Below are positions 54,946-64,000 of a stretch of 64,000 bases of DNA, piece by piece. The stretch's first letter is position 1, and every line of letters starts with the position of its first letter. This DNA comes from CAVPWP01 sp963709395. Lineage in GTDB: Bacteria > Pseudomonadota > Alphaproteobacteria > Rhodobacterales > Rhodobacteraceae. Made by a program: the position numbers and the translations under genes. Under the pieces are notes generated by a model, which saw nothing but the letters and a program-made list of their open reading frames with translations, did not search any database and was not told the DNA's origin. The DNA is taken from the NCBI GenBank assembly GCA_963709395.1, contig CAVPWP010000019.1, positions 17,563-81,562 of the forward strand, written 5' to 3'.

Positions 54946-56850
54946 ATGCCCGTTGCGCCTTTCCATCTCAGAGCCGTTCTTGCGTTGTCCGCAGCAATCC
55001 CTGGCCTCGCCCTCGCCGAACCTTACTCGGAGGTCGTGCCTGAGGACCTGATCCAGCCACCGGTGACGTCGCCCTATGCCTTCCGTGACTTCCCCGACCG
55101 CGTGCTCTTCGGCGACATGCATATCCACAGCAATCTCTCGCCGGACGCGGGCCTCCTCGGTACCTCGCTGACGCCCGCCGACGTCTACCGCGCGGCCCGC
55201 GGCGAGACGGTGATGTCGAACACCGGCCAGCCCTTCCGGCTCGTCCGGCCGCTTGATTTCCTCGTGCTCACCGACCATGCCGAGGCCATGGGGCTCGCCC
55301 CGATGGTCCGCGAGGCGAACCCGCTCCTCCTGTCGTCAGAGGTCGGGCGCCAGATGTACGAGGGCTTCAACGGCGGCCCCGAGGCCGCGATGCAGGCCTT
55401 CGGGCTGCTCCTGAGCTTCGCGGCGGCGGGTACTGATCCCTTCGCGGAGATCGACATGGCGGGATCGATCTGGCCCGAATTCGTTGAACTCGCGGACCAC
55501 TACAACGAACCCGGCGTGTTCACAGCCATGACCGGATTCGAATGGACCTCGCAGCCCGGCGGCGACAACCTGCACCGCATTGTGGTCTTCGCGGACGGTG
55601 CCGAGAAGACGAGCCGCGTCCGCCCCTTCACGCTCTTCGACAGCGAGGACCCCGCGAAGCTCTGGGACTACATGGAGAATTACGAGGCGCTGACCGGCGG
55701 CCGCGTCTTCGCCCATCTCCACAACGGGAACCTCTCGAACGGCCTCGCCTTCACGGCCGCGACCTTCGACGGCACGCCGATGGACGCCGAGTACGCCGCG
55801 CGGCGGTCGCGCTGGGAGCCGATCATGGAGATCACCCAGATCAAGGGCGACGGCGAGACGCATCCCTTCCTCTCGCCCGACGACGAGTTCGCCGACTTCG
55901 AGCGCTGGGACGTGGGCAACCTCACCGGCCAGGCCGCCAAGACGCCCGAGATGCTGCGCTACGAATACGCGCGCTCGGCGCTCCTCACCGGGCTCGAGGT
56001 CGAGGCGGCGGTCGGCGTGAACCCCTACGACTTCGGCTTCAACGGGACGACCAATTCCCACACCGGTCTCGCGTCGAGCGGGGAAGAGAACTACTTCGGT
56101 AAGATGGCATCGGCCGAACCGCGCCCTGGCCGGTTCGACAAGGAAGTGATCCCCGCCGCCGATCCTTCGCTCCGGATCATTTCGGCGCAGGAATCGGCCT
56201 CGGGCCTCACCGGGGTCTGGGCGCGCGAGAACACCCGCGACGAGATCTTCGACGCCATCCTCCGCAAGGAGATCTTCGCCACCACCGGCACGCGGATGCG
56301 CGTGCGTCTCTTCGCGGGCTGGGAGTTTGAGCCGGGCGACGAGCTCGTCCCCGACTTCAGCGGGCTCGGCTACACGCAGGGCGTCCCGATGGGCGGGCGG
56401 CTTTCGGCCCCGCCCGAGGGCGCGGCGCCCACCTTCCTGGTCCGCGCCTCGCGCGATCCGGACTGGGCGAACCTCGACCGCATCCAGATCATCAAGGGCT
56501 GGATCGACGCCGACGGCACCTCGAAGGAAAGGATCTACGACGTCGCCGTCTCGGACGGGCGTGAGATTGGGGCGGACGGACGGGCGCGCGAGCCCGTCGG
56601 CAACACGGTCGACATACCAACGGCCACCTTCACCAATACGATCGGCGCGCCGTTCCTCGCAGGCTTCTGGCGCGACCCCGATTTCGACCCGGCCGAGCGC
56701 GCCTTCTACTACGTCCGTGCGCTCGAAATCCCGACGCCGCGCTGGACGACATATGACGCCGTCCGCTTCGGCGTCCCGCTGCCGCAGGAGGTGCCCCCTG
56801 TTGTTCAGGACCGTGCCTATTCCTCGCCGGTGTGGTACTCGCCGGGATAG
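54946..56850 (+). CDS. Exported DUF3604 protein
   Basis: A 634-residue protein with a signal peptide (to about residue 24, ending LALA) and a DUF3604 body, a PHP-like metal-dependent hydrolase relative. Seen: FGDMHIHSNLSPDAG near residue 54 and DFLVLTDHAEAMG near 101, with HLHNGNLSN and ETHPFLSPDDEF later; these His/Asp motifs likely bind metal. Substrate is unknown. The ATG at 54946 has GGAG eight bases upstream and gives a cleaner signal peptide than the ATG at 54931. Leucine is written mostly CTC, while neighbours use CTG and CTT more, and empty stretches of over 300 bases flank it, all consistent with horizontal gain. Confidence 0.85.
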   Translation: MPVAPFHLRAVLALSAAIPGLALAEPYSEVVPEDLIQPPVTSPYAFRDFPDRVLFGDMHIHSNLSPDAGLLGTSLTPADVYRAARGETVMSNTGQPFRLVRPLDFLVLTDHAEAMGLAPMVREANPLLLSSEVGRQMYEGFNGGPEAAMQAFGLLLSFAAAGTDPFAEIDMAGSIWPEFVELADHYNEPGVFTAMTGFEWTSQPGGDNLHRIVVFADGAEKTSRVRPFTLFDSEDPAKLWDYMENYEALTGGRVFAHLHNGNLSNGLAFTAATFDGTPMDAEYAARRSRWEPIMEITQIKGDGETHPFLSPDDEFADFERWDVGNLTGQAAKTPEMLRYEYARSALLTGLEVEAAVGVNPYDFGFNGTTNSHTGLASSGEENYFGKMASAEPRPGRFDKEVIPAADPSLRIISAQESASGLTGVWARENTRDEIFDAILRKEIFATTGTRMRVRLFAGWEFEPGDELVPDFSGLGYTQGVPMGGRLSAPPEGAAPTFLVRASRDPDWANLDRIQIIKGWIDADGTSKERIYDVAVSDGREIGADGRAREPVGNTVDIPTATFTNTIGAPFLAGFWRDPDFDPAERAFYYVRALEIPTPRWTTYDAVRFGVPLPQEVPPVVQDRAYSSPVWYSPG

Positions 56851-57174
56851 GGCTTCGCCATTCGGGAGTCGTCTGCTGAGGCTCAGATTCGTCCTCAGCG
56901 GCGACACCATGACTGTTGGGGGGGCGCCGCGAAGAGAGATCGCTCAAGCCGCCCCTTTGTCCGCAAGCGAGCCATCTGCGAGCAGTGCGGCGAATGGCCT
57001 GTGTGGAAACCGGCCCTGTTGTCCGTATCATCGACGGCTTCGGGGAAGGCGTGCTGCGGCGCCACGAGGCACGCCGTGACCTGGTCCTGCTGCCCTTGCG
57101 GATTTCGCGGCACCACCAAAACGCGGCTTCGTCCGCAGAGCGGGCCTTCGTTGCCAGCGCAGGAAACGACCGGT
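56851..57174. other. Intergenic region between the DUF3604 gene and zntB
   Basis: 324 bases between convergent genes. No gene, terminator or repeat that I can support. Several short open frames exist but none looks like a protein. Confidence 0.45.
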
Positions 57175-58197
57175 TCAGCCTGTTGACCCTATCCCAGAAG
57201 CCCGAAATCGCCGCACCAGCCAGAACTGCAACGCGGCGATCACCGCCAGAAGCCCGCAGACGACCAGGAACGCCATATTGCTGTTCGATCCGGGGATGCC
57301 GCCGACGTTGATCCCCAGAAGTCCGGTGACAAGGCCAAGCGGCAGGAAGATCGCGGCGACGACCGACAGCACCAGCATGTTGCGGTTCATCGCCTCGGCG
57401 CGTTCGTCCATGATCTGGTCGTGGACGATCTGCGCCCGGTCGCGGATCGCGTCCAGTTCCTCGCCCAGCCGGGTCACGCGTTCCGCCGCCTCGCGCAGGC
57501 GGCTCCGGTCGCGATCGCTTAGCCAGTCGAGGTCTTCGATCTCCATCGTGGTCAGCGCATCGCGCTGGGGCACCATGAACCGGCGCAGGGCGATCGCCTT
57601 CTGCCGGATGCGCGGCAGGCCCTTGCGCGTCTCGGCCGAGAGGTTGCCGAACAGCGCCGCCTCTTCCAGCTCGTCAAGCTCCTCGTTGAGATCGGCCACG
57701 GCGGGTTCCGCCCGGTCGGCAAGCCGCAGGGCGATGCGGGCGATCAGTTCACCCGGGGTCGATGGGGCCTGGCCGCGGGAAATCGCCTCGATGAGGTCCT
57801 CGATCGCGTGAAGCGGGCGACGCCAGGCCCCCACGATCCGGCCGCGCTCGATCCAGAACCGGACCGAGACCATGTCTTCCGGCTCGGCCCCGGGCTGAAG
57901 GTTGACGCCGCGAAGGTTCAGGACCACGCCGTCGCCATGAACGGTGCAGCGGGGGCGCGTTTCCTCGGCCGTCAGGGCGTCGAGGATGAACTGGTCCAAT
58001 CCGATTCGCGACAGAGAGGCCGCGCCGTCTTCCGAATCACGGCGAATATGCAGCCAGAGAAATCCGGACGGTCCACTTTGCCCGGCGCCCGAATCGGCGT
58101 CATTGATGGCTCCCGGTCCGACGTGCTGGGGGGCGATGCGCTGTGCGCCGCCGTGTCCGTCGAAGCGATAGGCGATGATGTCGTCCATTGATGTCAT
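57175..58197 (-). CDS. zntB: Zinc transporter ZntB (CorA superfamily)
   Basis: A 340-residue CorA-type metal-ion transporter. A cytoplasmic alpha/beta domain (FLWLHIRR near residue 50) and long helices lead to two C-terminal membrane segments; the loop between them reads GLLGINVGGIPG, the GxN-type signature of ZntB. ZntB proteins have been assigned to zinc transport, often efflux or proton-coupled uptake, so direction cannot be read here. The ATG at 58197 is chosen over one three codons later. Confidence 0.9.
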   Translation of the reverse strand: MTSMDDIIAYRFDGHGGAQRIAPQHVGPGAINDADSGAGQSGPSGFLWLHIRRDSEDGAASLSRIGLDQFILDALTAEETRPRCTVHGDGVVLNLRGVNLQPGAEPEDMVSVRFWIERGRIVGAWRRPLHAIEDLIEAISRGQAPSTPGELIARIALRLADRAEPAVADLNEELDELEEAALFGNLSAETRKGLPRIRQKAIALRRFMVPQRDALTTMEIEDLDWLSDRDRSRLREAAERVTRLGEELDAIRDRAQIVHDQIMDERAEAMNRNMLVLSVVAAIFLPLGLVTGLLGINVGGIPGSNSNMAFLVVCGLLAVIAALQFWLVRRFRASGIGSTG

Positions 58198-58464
58198 GCG
58201 TCTCTCTCGTCCTTTGCCGTTCGACACTGCGGGCATCTGCACCCGGGGGCCGCTTTCGATCCGTCAGGTGCCACGCTCGATCCATGCCCCATCCACGTCC
58301 GATCGGCGAATATCGCGTGCCCGTCGGGAACCGGTCCCTGAGACATTTTTCCACGCCCTGCGACATCCTTCATGGTTGCTGATATCGCAGAAGCTGAATA
58401 GAACCGGGCGAAAGCAGGACGGTCGGGAACCCGTCCCGGATGTCATAACACGCGGGAGACACGC

Positions 58465-60135
58465 ATGGCAGACGCAGCCATTCAGGGCCATGAAGAGCAC
58501 GACGAGCGCGGCTTCTTCACGCGCTGGTTCATGTCGACGAACCACAAGGACATCGGCATTCTCTATCTGTTCACCTCGGCCTTCGTCGGCTTCATCGCCG
58601 TCGCCTTCACGGTGTACATGCGGATGGAGCTGATGAACCCGGGCGTGCAGTACATGTGCGCCGAGGGTGCGCGCATGATCGCGGACGGCGAATGCGAGGC
58701 CCCGAACGGCCATCTGTGGAACGTGCTGATCACTGCCCATGGCATCCTGATGATGTTCTTCGTCGTGATCCCCGCACTTTTCGGCGGGTTCGGCAACTAC
58801 TTCATGCCGCTTCAGATCGGCGCGCCGGACATGGCGTTCCCGCGTCTGAACAACCTCAGCTACTGGCTGTATGTGGCGGGGACATCGCTTGCCATTGCAT
58901 CGGTTCTCAGCCCGGGAGGCAACGGCCAGCTTGGCTCGGGCGTGGGATGGGTCCTCTATCCACCGCTCTCGACGAACGAGAGCGGGTATTCGATGGATCT
59001 GGCGATCTTCGCCGTGCACCTGTCGGGCGCCTCGTCGATCCTGGGCGCGATCAACATGATCACGACCTTCCTGAACATGCGCGCGCCCGGCATGACGCTG
59101 TTCAAGGTGCCGCTGTTCGCCTGGTCGATCTTCGTCACCGCCTGGATGATCCTGCTGGCGCTGCCGGTTCTGGCGGGTGCCATCACCATGCTGCTGACCG
59201 ACCGCAACTTCGGGACGACCTTCTTCGACCCGGCCGGCGGTGGCGACCCGGTGCTATACCAGCACATCCTGTGGTTCTTCGGACACCCGGAAGTCTACAT
59301 CATCATCATCCCGGGCTTCGGCATCATCAGCCACGTCATCGCGACCTTCTCGCGCAAGCCGATCTTCGGCTACCTGCCGATGGTCTGGGCGATGATCGCG
59401 ATCGGCGCGCTGGGCTTCGTCGTCTGGGCGCACCACATGTACACCGTGGGCATGAGCGTGACCCAGCAGACCTATTTCATGCTGGCCACGATGGTCATCG
59501 CGGTGCCCACGGGCGTGAAGATCTTCAGCTGGATCGCCACGATGTGGGGCGGTTCGGTCGAGTTGAAGACCCCGATGCTCTGGGCGTTCGGGTTCCTCTT
59601 CCTCTTCACCGTGGGCGGTGTGACCGGCATCGTGCTGAGCCAGGCCGCGGTCGACCGCGCCTATCATGACACCTACTATGTGGTGGCGCACTTCCACTAT
59701 GTGATGAGCCTCGGGGCCGTGTTCTGCATCTTCGCGGGGGTCTATTACTGGATCGGCAAGATGTCGGGTCGGCAGTATCCCGAATGGGCCGGCAAGCTGC
59801 ACTTCTGGATGATGTTCATCGGCTCGAACCTGACGTTCTTCCCCCAGCACTTCCTGGGCCGTCAGGGGATGCCGCGCCGCTACATCGACTACCCGGAAGC
59901 CTTCGCCTACTGGAACTGGATCTCGTCGATCGGCGCCTTCCTGGCCTTCGCGTCCTTCCTCTTCTTCATCGGGGTGGTGTTCTACACGCTGCGCTACGGC
60001 CAGCGCGTGACCGAGCCCAACTACTGGAACGAACATGCCGACACGCTGGAATGGACGCTGTCCAACCCGCCGCCGGAGCACACGTTCGAAACGCTGCCCC
60101 GCCGCGAGGATTGGGACCGCCAGCACGCCCACTGA
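58465..60135 (+). CDS. ctaD: Cytochrome c oxidase subunit I, aa3 type
   Basis: Catalytic subunit of the terminal oxidase, 556 residues, twelve membrane segments. Seen: STNHKDIGILYL at the start, heme a His in TAHGILMMFF, the CuB His and cross-linked Tyr in HPEVYIIIIPGFG, HHMYTVG, and the heme ligands in HDTYYVVAHFHYV. Length and motifs match the Paracoccus/Rhodobacter aa3 enzyme. The other subunits (ctaC, ctaE) are not here, as is common for ctaD in Rhodobacterales. The DUF2244 gene follows after six bases. Confidence 0.97.
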   Translation: MADAAIQGHEEHDERGFFTRWFMSTNHKDIGILYLFTSAFVGFIAVAFTVYMRMELMNPGVQYMCAEGARMIADGECEAPNGHLWNVLITAHGILMMFFVVIPALFGGFGNYFMPLQIGAPDMAFPRLNNLSYWLYVAGTSLAIASVLSPGGNGQLGSGVGWVLYPPLSTNESGYSMDLAIFAVHLSGASSILGAINMITTFLNMRAPGMTLFKVPLFAWSIFVTAWMILLALPVLAGAITMLLTDRNFGTTFFDPAGGGDPVLYQHILWFFGHPEVYIIIIPGFGIISHVIATFSRKPIFGYLPMVWAMIAIGALGFVVWAHHMYTVGMSVTQQTYFMLATMVIAVPTGVKIFSWIATMWGGSVELKTPMLWAFGFLFLFTVGGVTGIVLSQAAVDRAYHDTYYVVAHFHYVMSLGAVFCIFAGVYYWIGKMSGRQYPEWAGKLHFWMMFIGSNLTFFPQHFLGRQGMPRRYIDYPEAFAYWNWISSIGAFLAFASFLFFIGVVFYTLRYGQRVTEPNYWNEHADTLEWTLSNPPPEHTFETLPRREDWDRQHAH

Positions 60136-60141
60136 GGTGCC

Positions 60142-60720
60142 ATGCCGCTGAAATGGGATGACATTCCCGACAGGGCGCCGGTGCAAGCCGGCGCCCTGTC
60201 ACGTGAAGGCCCGTCCAATCCGGGGGGCGGTGACGCCCCTGCGCGCCCGCCTGTCGCCCGGCTGTCGGTCTGGCCGCATCGGTCCCTGACACGCCGGGGC
60301 TTCGTTGTTTTCATCGCCATTACCTTTGCCATGCTTCTGGTGCCGCTTCTTGCATTCGTCGGGACGCCGGTCCTCTGGGGGCTCTTGCCGTTCATGATGG
60401 GCGTGCTGGCGCTGACCTGGGTGCTGATCGAACGCAGCTATGCCGATGGCCGCCTGACCGAGGTCCTGACGCTCTGGGACGACCGGGTCGAGCTTGTGCG
60501 CTTCAACCCCCGCGGCGCCGAGCAGCGCTGGGAGGCGAACCCCTACTGGGTGCGCGTCGAGATGCACGGCACGAAAGGTCCGGTCGAGAACTACCTGACC
60601 CTGTCGGGCAGCGACCGCACGGTCGAAATCGGCGCCTTCCTCAGCCCCGAGGAACGTGCGGCACTCTATGCCGACCTCACACGCGTCATCGACGGGGTCC
60701 GGAATTCGCCGAAGCGCTGA
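60142..60720 (+). CDS. DUF2244 membrane protein
   Basis: A 192-residue protein with two adjacent membrane segments (FVVFIAITFAMLLVPLLAFVG and GLLPFMMGVLALTWVLI) and a C-terminal domain with EIGAFLSPEER, the DUF2244 pattern. It is linked to ctaD in many alphaproteobacteria, but its role in oxidase biogenesis is unproven. The first 45 residues are low-complexity and contain a perfect 13-bp DNA inverted repeat (60169-60181 and 60188-60200). Confidence 0.85.
   Translation: MPLKWDDIPDRAPVQAGALSREGPSNPGGGDAPARPPVARLSVWPHRSLTRRGFVVFIAITFAMLLVPLLAFVGTPVLWGLLPFMMGVLALTWVLIERSYADGRLTEVLTLWDDRVELVRFNPRGAEQRWEANPYWVRVEMHGTKGPVENYLTLSGSDRTVEIGAFLSPEERAALYADLTRVIDGVRNSPKR
60169..60200 (+). repeat. Perfect 13-bp inverted repeat just after ctaD
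   Basis: GACAGGGCGCCGG, loop TGCAAG, CCGGCGCCCTGTC. A very stable RNA hairpin without a T-run, about 35 bases past the ctaD stop and inside the start of the DUF2244 frame. It could protect the 3' end of ctaD mRNA or lower DUF2244 expression. Confidence 0.8.
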
Positions 60721-60798
60721 GGTCGGCCGCGACCGTAGTCAGGAAAACGTCACGAGAGGCCCGTCTCCGTGCGCGGCCGATGCCACAGGAGGAACACC

Positions 60799-61791
60799 AT
60801 GGCAGTATCTGAACGAGCCTTCGGCCGCACCGGATGGACGGTGTCTTCGATCGGCTTCGGGGCCTGGGCGATCGGCGGTTCGTGGGGCGATGTCTCCGAA
60901 GCCGATGCGCGCGCCACGCTCGAGGCGGCCCTCGATGCCGGCGTCACCTTCGTCGACACGGCCGATGTCTATGGGGATGGTCGCTCCGAACGCATTGTCC
61001 GGGACGTGCTGAAGTCCCGGTCCGGGGACCGCCCGGTGGTCGCCACCAAGGCGGGCCGGCGCATCGACCCCCATGTTGCAGAGGGCTATACCTTCAAGGC
61101 GATCGAGGAGTTCGTCGACCGCAGCCTGCGCAACCTTGGCGTCGATCGCATCGACCTGCTGCAGCTACACTGCCCGCCGACCGGGGTCTACTATCGGCCC
61201 GAGCTCTTCGCCGACCTCGACCGGCTGGTCGAAAAGGGAAAGCTGAAGTTTCTCGGCGTCTCCGTCGAAAAGGTCGAAGAGGCCCTGAAGGCAATCGAGT
61301 ATCCGAACGTCGCCTCGGTGCAGATCATCTACAACATGTTCCGGCAGCGGCCCGACGACCTGTTCTTCGCCCGCGCGAAATCGAAGGGCGTGGCCGTGAT
61401 CGCGCGTGTGCCGCTGGCCAGCGGACTTCTCAGCGGCAAGATGTCGGGGGCGACGACCTTTGCCGATGACGACCATCGGTCGTTCAACCGGCATGGCGAG
61501 GCCTTCGATGTCGGCGAGACCTTTGCAGGCGTGCCCTACGAGGTGGCGCTTGAAGCGGTCGAGAAACTGCGCCCGCTTGTGCCGGCCGGTGCGACGATGG
61601 CGCAGATGGCGCTGCGGTGGATCCTGATGAACGACGCCGTCAGTGTCGTCATTCCCGGCGCACGCACCCCGGATCAGGCCCGCGCGAACGCGGCGGCCGA
61701 TGCGCTTGCCCCGCTTTCCCCGGACGTCATGTCAGCCGTGCGCGCGATCTATGACGCCGAGATCAAGCCGCACGTTCATCACCGCTGGTAA
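60799..61791 (+). CDS. Aldo/keto reductase
   Basis: A 330-residue NADPH-dependent TIM-barrel reductase. The tetrad is visible: Asp in FVDTADVYGDG with Tyr, Lys in VVATKAGRR and His in LLQLHCPP; the NADP tail is VVIPGARTPDQARANA. It resembles the YajO/perakine group. GGAGG precedes the ATG at 60799. Substrate unknown. Confidence 0.92.
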   Translation: MAVSERAFGRTGWTVSSIGFGAWAIGGSWGDVSEADARATLEAALDAGVTFVDTADVYGDGRSERIVRDVLKSRSGDRPVVATKAGRRIDPHVAEGYTFKAIEEFVDRSLRNLGVDRIDLLQLHCPPTGVYYRPELFADLDRLVEKGKLKFLGVSVEKVEEALKAIEYPNVASVQIIYNMFRQRPDDLFFARAKSKGVAVIARVPLASGLLSGKMSGATTFADDDHRSFNRHGEAFDVGETFAGVPYEVALEAVEKLRPLVPAGATMAQMALRWILMNDAVSVVIPGARTPDQARANAAADALAPLSPDVMSAVRAIYDAEIKPHVHHRW

Positions 61792-61807
61792 CCGCCCGCG
61801 TGGCGGC

Positions 61808-64000
61808 TCACCCCTTGCGGCGGGGTGGGGCGTTGCCGCCCTTCTGACCCGGCTTCGGGGCACCGGTGCGACGCTTGGCGCCACCGGGCCGCTCCATCCG
61901 CTTCGACGGGTCCGACGCGCCGGGACGCGTCTTGGAAGGGCCGCCGTCGCCCGATGCCGCGGGCCGCTCGCCCGCGCGCGGTTTGGACTTGGGCTTGGTC
62001 CAGTCCGGCTTTCCGGCCGGGTGCCGTGGCTTTCGCGGGGCGTCTTTCTCGGCGGTGGCGGCCTTCGCCGGAACCGAGGCCCGGGTCTCTGAACGCCGCT
62101 CTGCGTCCGGTTTGGCGCCCGGACCAGACTTGTGGCCCGCTTTGGGGCCATGCTTGGGGCCAGGTTTCGCACCATACTTGACAGCAGCTTTTGGGCCGGT
62201 TGCGTGACCCGCTCCGGGGCGCTTGTCGGCAGGCTTCCAGGTGCCGCGGGGCTTGCCCTCGGCGGGCGACGTCCCCGTTGCGCGATCGGCGCGGTCCTCC
62301 GCTGGCGCGGAGTGCGGGCGCTCTGGCTTGGTGCGTTCGTGTTGCGGTCGCTCGTATCGCGGGCGCGCGGGCTTCGGACGCTCGTTCCTGGGCGCTTACG
62401 GGCCGTGGACGTTGGGACTGCGGACGTTCGGACTGCGGACGTTCGGACTGCGGGCGCTCGGGCGCTGCGCGCTCGGGTCTTGGGCGGGGCTGGTGTGCCT
62501 CTTCGGCCGGAGCATCGAGTTTGCGCGCATGGATATCGTCCTCCAGAACGCCCTGCGGACCGATGCTCTGAAGAAACGCGGGCACGGCGGCCTCGGCGAT
62601 TTCGACCAGCGTGGTGCCGCCCTGCACCCTGATCTTCCCGATCTGCGCCTTGTCGAGGTTCCCGGCCCGGCACAGCAGCGGCAAGAGCCAGCGCGCCTCG
62701 GCCCGCCGTTCCTGTCCGACCGACAGCTCGAACCAGACAGAGGGGCCAAAGGGTGCCCGGTCCGGACGCGGGCTATGCGCCGATGGCGCGTTGAGTTCTT
62801 CCGGGGCCGAAAGGCGCGACCGGTAAAGCCGCAGGCATGCGGCAGCGATCTGCTCGGGGCCGTGCTCGGCCAGTAGCTTTGCGGCAAAGGCCGTCTCGGT
62901 CTCGGTCAGCGGGCTCTCCCAGACTGGGTCAGACAGAAGACGCGTCTCGTCCAATGCCAGGATCTCGTCCGCGGTCGGGGCGAAGGTCCATTCGGCTTCG
63001 ATCTTGGCCCACTTCAGAAGCCGCGCGGCCTTGTTGGTGACCTTGTCGGGAACGATCAGCGCCGAAATCCCCTTGCGACCCGCCCGGCCCGTGCGGCCCG
63101 AGCGGTGCAGCAGGGCCTCGGTATTCGACGGCAGGTCGGCGTGGATCACCAGGTCGAGGTTGGGCAGGTCGAGACCGCGCGCCGCCACGTCGGTGGCGAC
63201 GCAGACCCGCGCGCGCCCATCCCGCATGGCCTGAAGGGCGTGGCTGCGCTCGTCCTGGCTCAGCTCGCCGGAGAGGCTCACGACCGACAGGCCGCGGTTG
63301 GCAAAGCGCGCGGCCAGACGGCTGACCGCAGCGCGGGTATTGGCAAAGACGATGGCGGTGGGCGCATCGTGAAAGCGCAGCAGGTTGATGATGGCGTGTT
63401 CGGAATCGGCCGCCGACACCTGCACCACCTGATAGGCGATGTCGGCGTGCTGGGTCCCGCGCGACAGGGTGGTCACGCGGACCGCGTCGCGCTGATACTG
63501 CTTGGCCAGTTCCGCGATCGCCGTCGGCACCGTGGCCGAAAAGAGCAGGGTCCGACGGTCCGCCGGTGCCGCACCCAGCATGAACTCCAGATCCTCGCGA
63601 AAGCCGAGGTCCAGCATCTCGTCGGCCTCGTCCAGCACGATGGCGCGGATGTCCGACAGATCGAAGGCGCCGCGCGTGATGTGGTCGCGCAGCCGGCCGG
63701 GGGTGCCCACGACGATGTGCGCCCCGCGTTCCAGCGCGCGCCGTTCCTCGCGCGCATCCATGCCGCCGATGCAGGACACCACCCGCGCGCCCGCCTTGGC
63801 GAAAAGCCAGGCCAGTTCGCGTTGCACCTGGAGCGCCAGTTCCCGAGTCGGCGCCACGACCAGCGCAAGGGGGGCGGCGGGCGGGCCGAACCGCGTCTCT
63901 TCGCCCATCAGCGTGGGTGCGATGGCAAGGCCGAAGCCCACGGTCTTGCCCGATCCGGTCTGGGCCGACACCAGAAGGTCGGCCTCGGCCAGTTCGGGCG
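61808..64000 (-). CDS. DEAD-box RNA helicase, DbpA-like (one apparent +1 frameshift; 5' end cut by window edge)
   Basis: ATP-dependent RNA helicase, about 730 residues visible; the start lies beyond the right edge. Motifs in order: SAQTGSGKT (I), APTREL (Ia), TPGR (Ib), DEAD (II), SAT (III), ATDVAARGLDL (V), HRSGRTGRAGRKG (VI). A DbpA-type RNA-binding domain follows (WFELSVGQERRAEARWLLPLLCRAG). The tail is long, basic and repetitive (ERPQS units, then Lys/Pro-rich). The frame breaks near 62387 (CC for C on the plus strand); removing one base lets the tail run ERPKPARPRYERPQHERTKP and end at 61808. DbpA relatives act in ribosome assembly. Confidence 0.9.
62408..62460. repeat. 15-bp coding repeats in the helicase tail
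   Basis: About three copies of a CGGACGTTCGGACTG-like 15-base unit, in register with codons and giving ERPQS on the minus strand. Likely grown by slippage in a disordered tail. Confidence 0.7.

Noticed and set aside
56851..57174. Short frames downstream of the DUF3604 gene as a transposase remnant.
   Set aside because: No transposase motif and no inverted repeats or target duplications could be found.
6668..62387. Programmed +1 ribosomal frameshifting in the broken genes.
   Set aside because: The sites share no slippery codon or stop context like that of prfB, and the genes are unrelated and normally read in one frame.

Overview
The window is GC-rich chromosomal DNA from an alphaproteobacterium, most likely a Rhodobacterales/Roseobacter-group marine bacterium. 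The evidence is the gene content and order: the hflK-hflC-DUF2065-degP cluster, glyQ-DUF6446-glyS, DUF2842, a SAM-II riboswitch before metZ, ctaD (aa3 oxidase), an alphaproteobacterial LexA box (GTTC-N7-GTTC), a CtrA-type site and a Zur-controlled znu locus. Almost all of it is core housekeeping sequence. I see no phage, no complete insertion sequence and no CRISPR array.

Layout. 1-4.1 kb: recJ (cut by the left edge), glpX, purA and a DUF2842 protein. 4.1-8 kb: a long acidic protein of unknown function, thiamine pyrophosphokinase and a DMT permease. 8-16 kb: serine dehydratase, rpiA-gor, then hflK-hflC-DUF2065-degP (membrane protein quality control). 15.9-18.1 kb: an orphan C-terminal piece of the error-prone polymerase DnaE2 behind an SOS box, a sulfotransferase-like gene, a 2Fe-2S ferredoxin and an FG-GAP lipoprotein. 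18.1-23.8 kb: purD, xseA, a small secreted protein with a tandemly duplicated 5' end, ftsY and yciB. 23.8-30.5 kb: SAM-II riboswitch-metZ, an amidotransferase, folE2, trkH and a protease-like protein that has lost its catalytic triad. 30.6-39.4 kb: glyQ-DUF6446-glyS, a PPDK-like enzyme, a SleB-type cell-wall hydrolase and glmM. 39.5-46.2 kb: ilvC facing two tandem Lrp/AsnC regulators, a BOF protein, a class V aminotransferase, a UbiH-type monooxygenase, a HAD phosphatase and a GntR regulator. 46.2-54.6 kb: a GT2 glycosyltransferase with an upstream CtrA-type site, carA, yqeY, the zinc uptake locus znuA / zur-znuC-znuB, tRNA-Leu(GAG) and lipB. 54.9-64 kb: a DUF3604 gene that looks acquired, zntB, ctaD, DUF2244, an aldo-keto reductase and a DEAD-box RNA helicase cut by the right edge.

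Zinc is a recurring theme: znuABC with zur, the efflux-type ZntB and the alternative GTP cyclohydrolase FolE2, which in many bacteria replaces the zinc enzyme FolE when zinc is scarce.

A caution for any user: eleven conserved genes (thiN, sdaA, gor, degP, purD, xseA, glyS, ilvC, the class V aminotransferase, znuA and the DEAD-box helicase) are each broken by one apparent single-base insertion, purD by two. Every event has the same sign. In the ten genes whose two ends are both visible, removing the extra base or bases restores an open frame of whole codons. I treat these as sequence errors in intact genes, not pseudogenes, and give the coordinates of the full restored genes.
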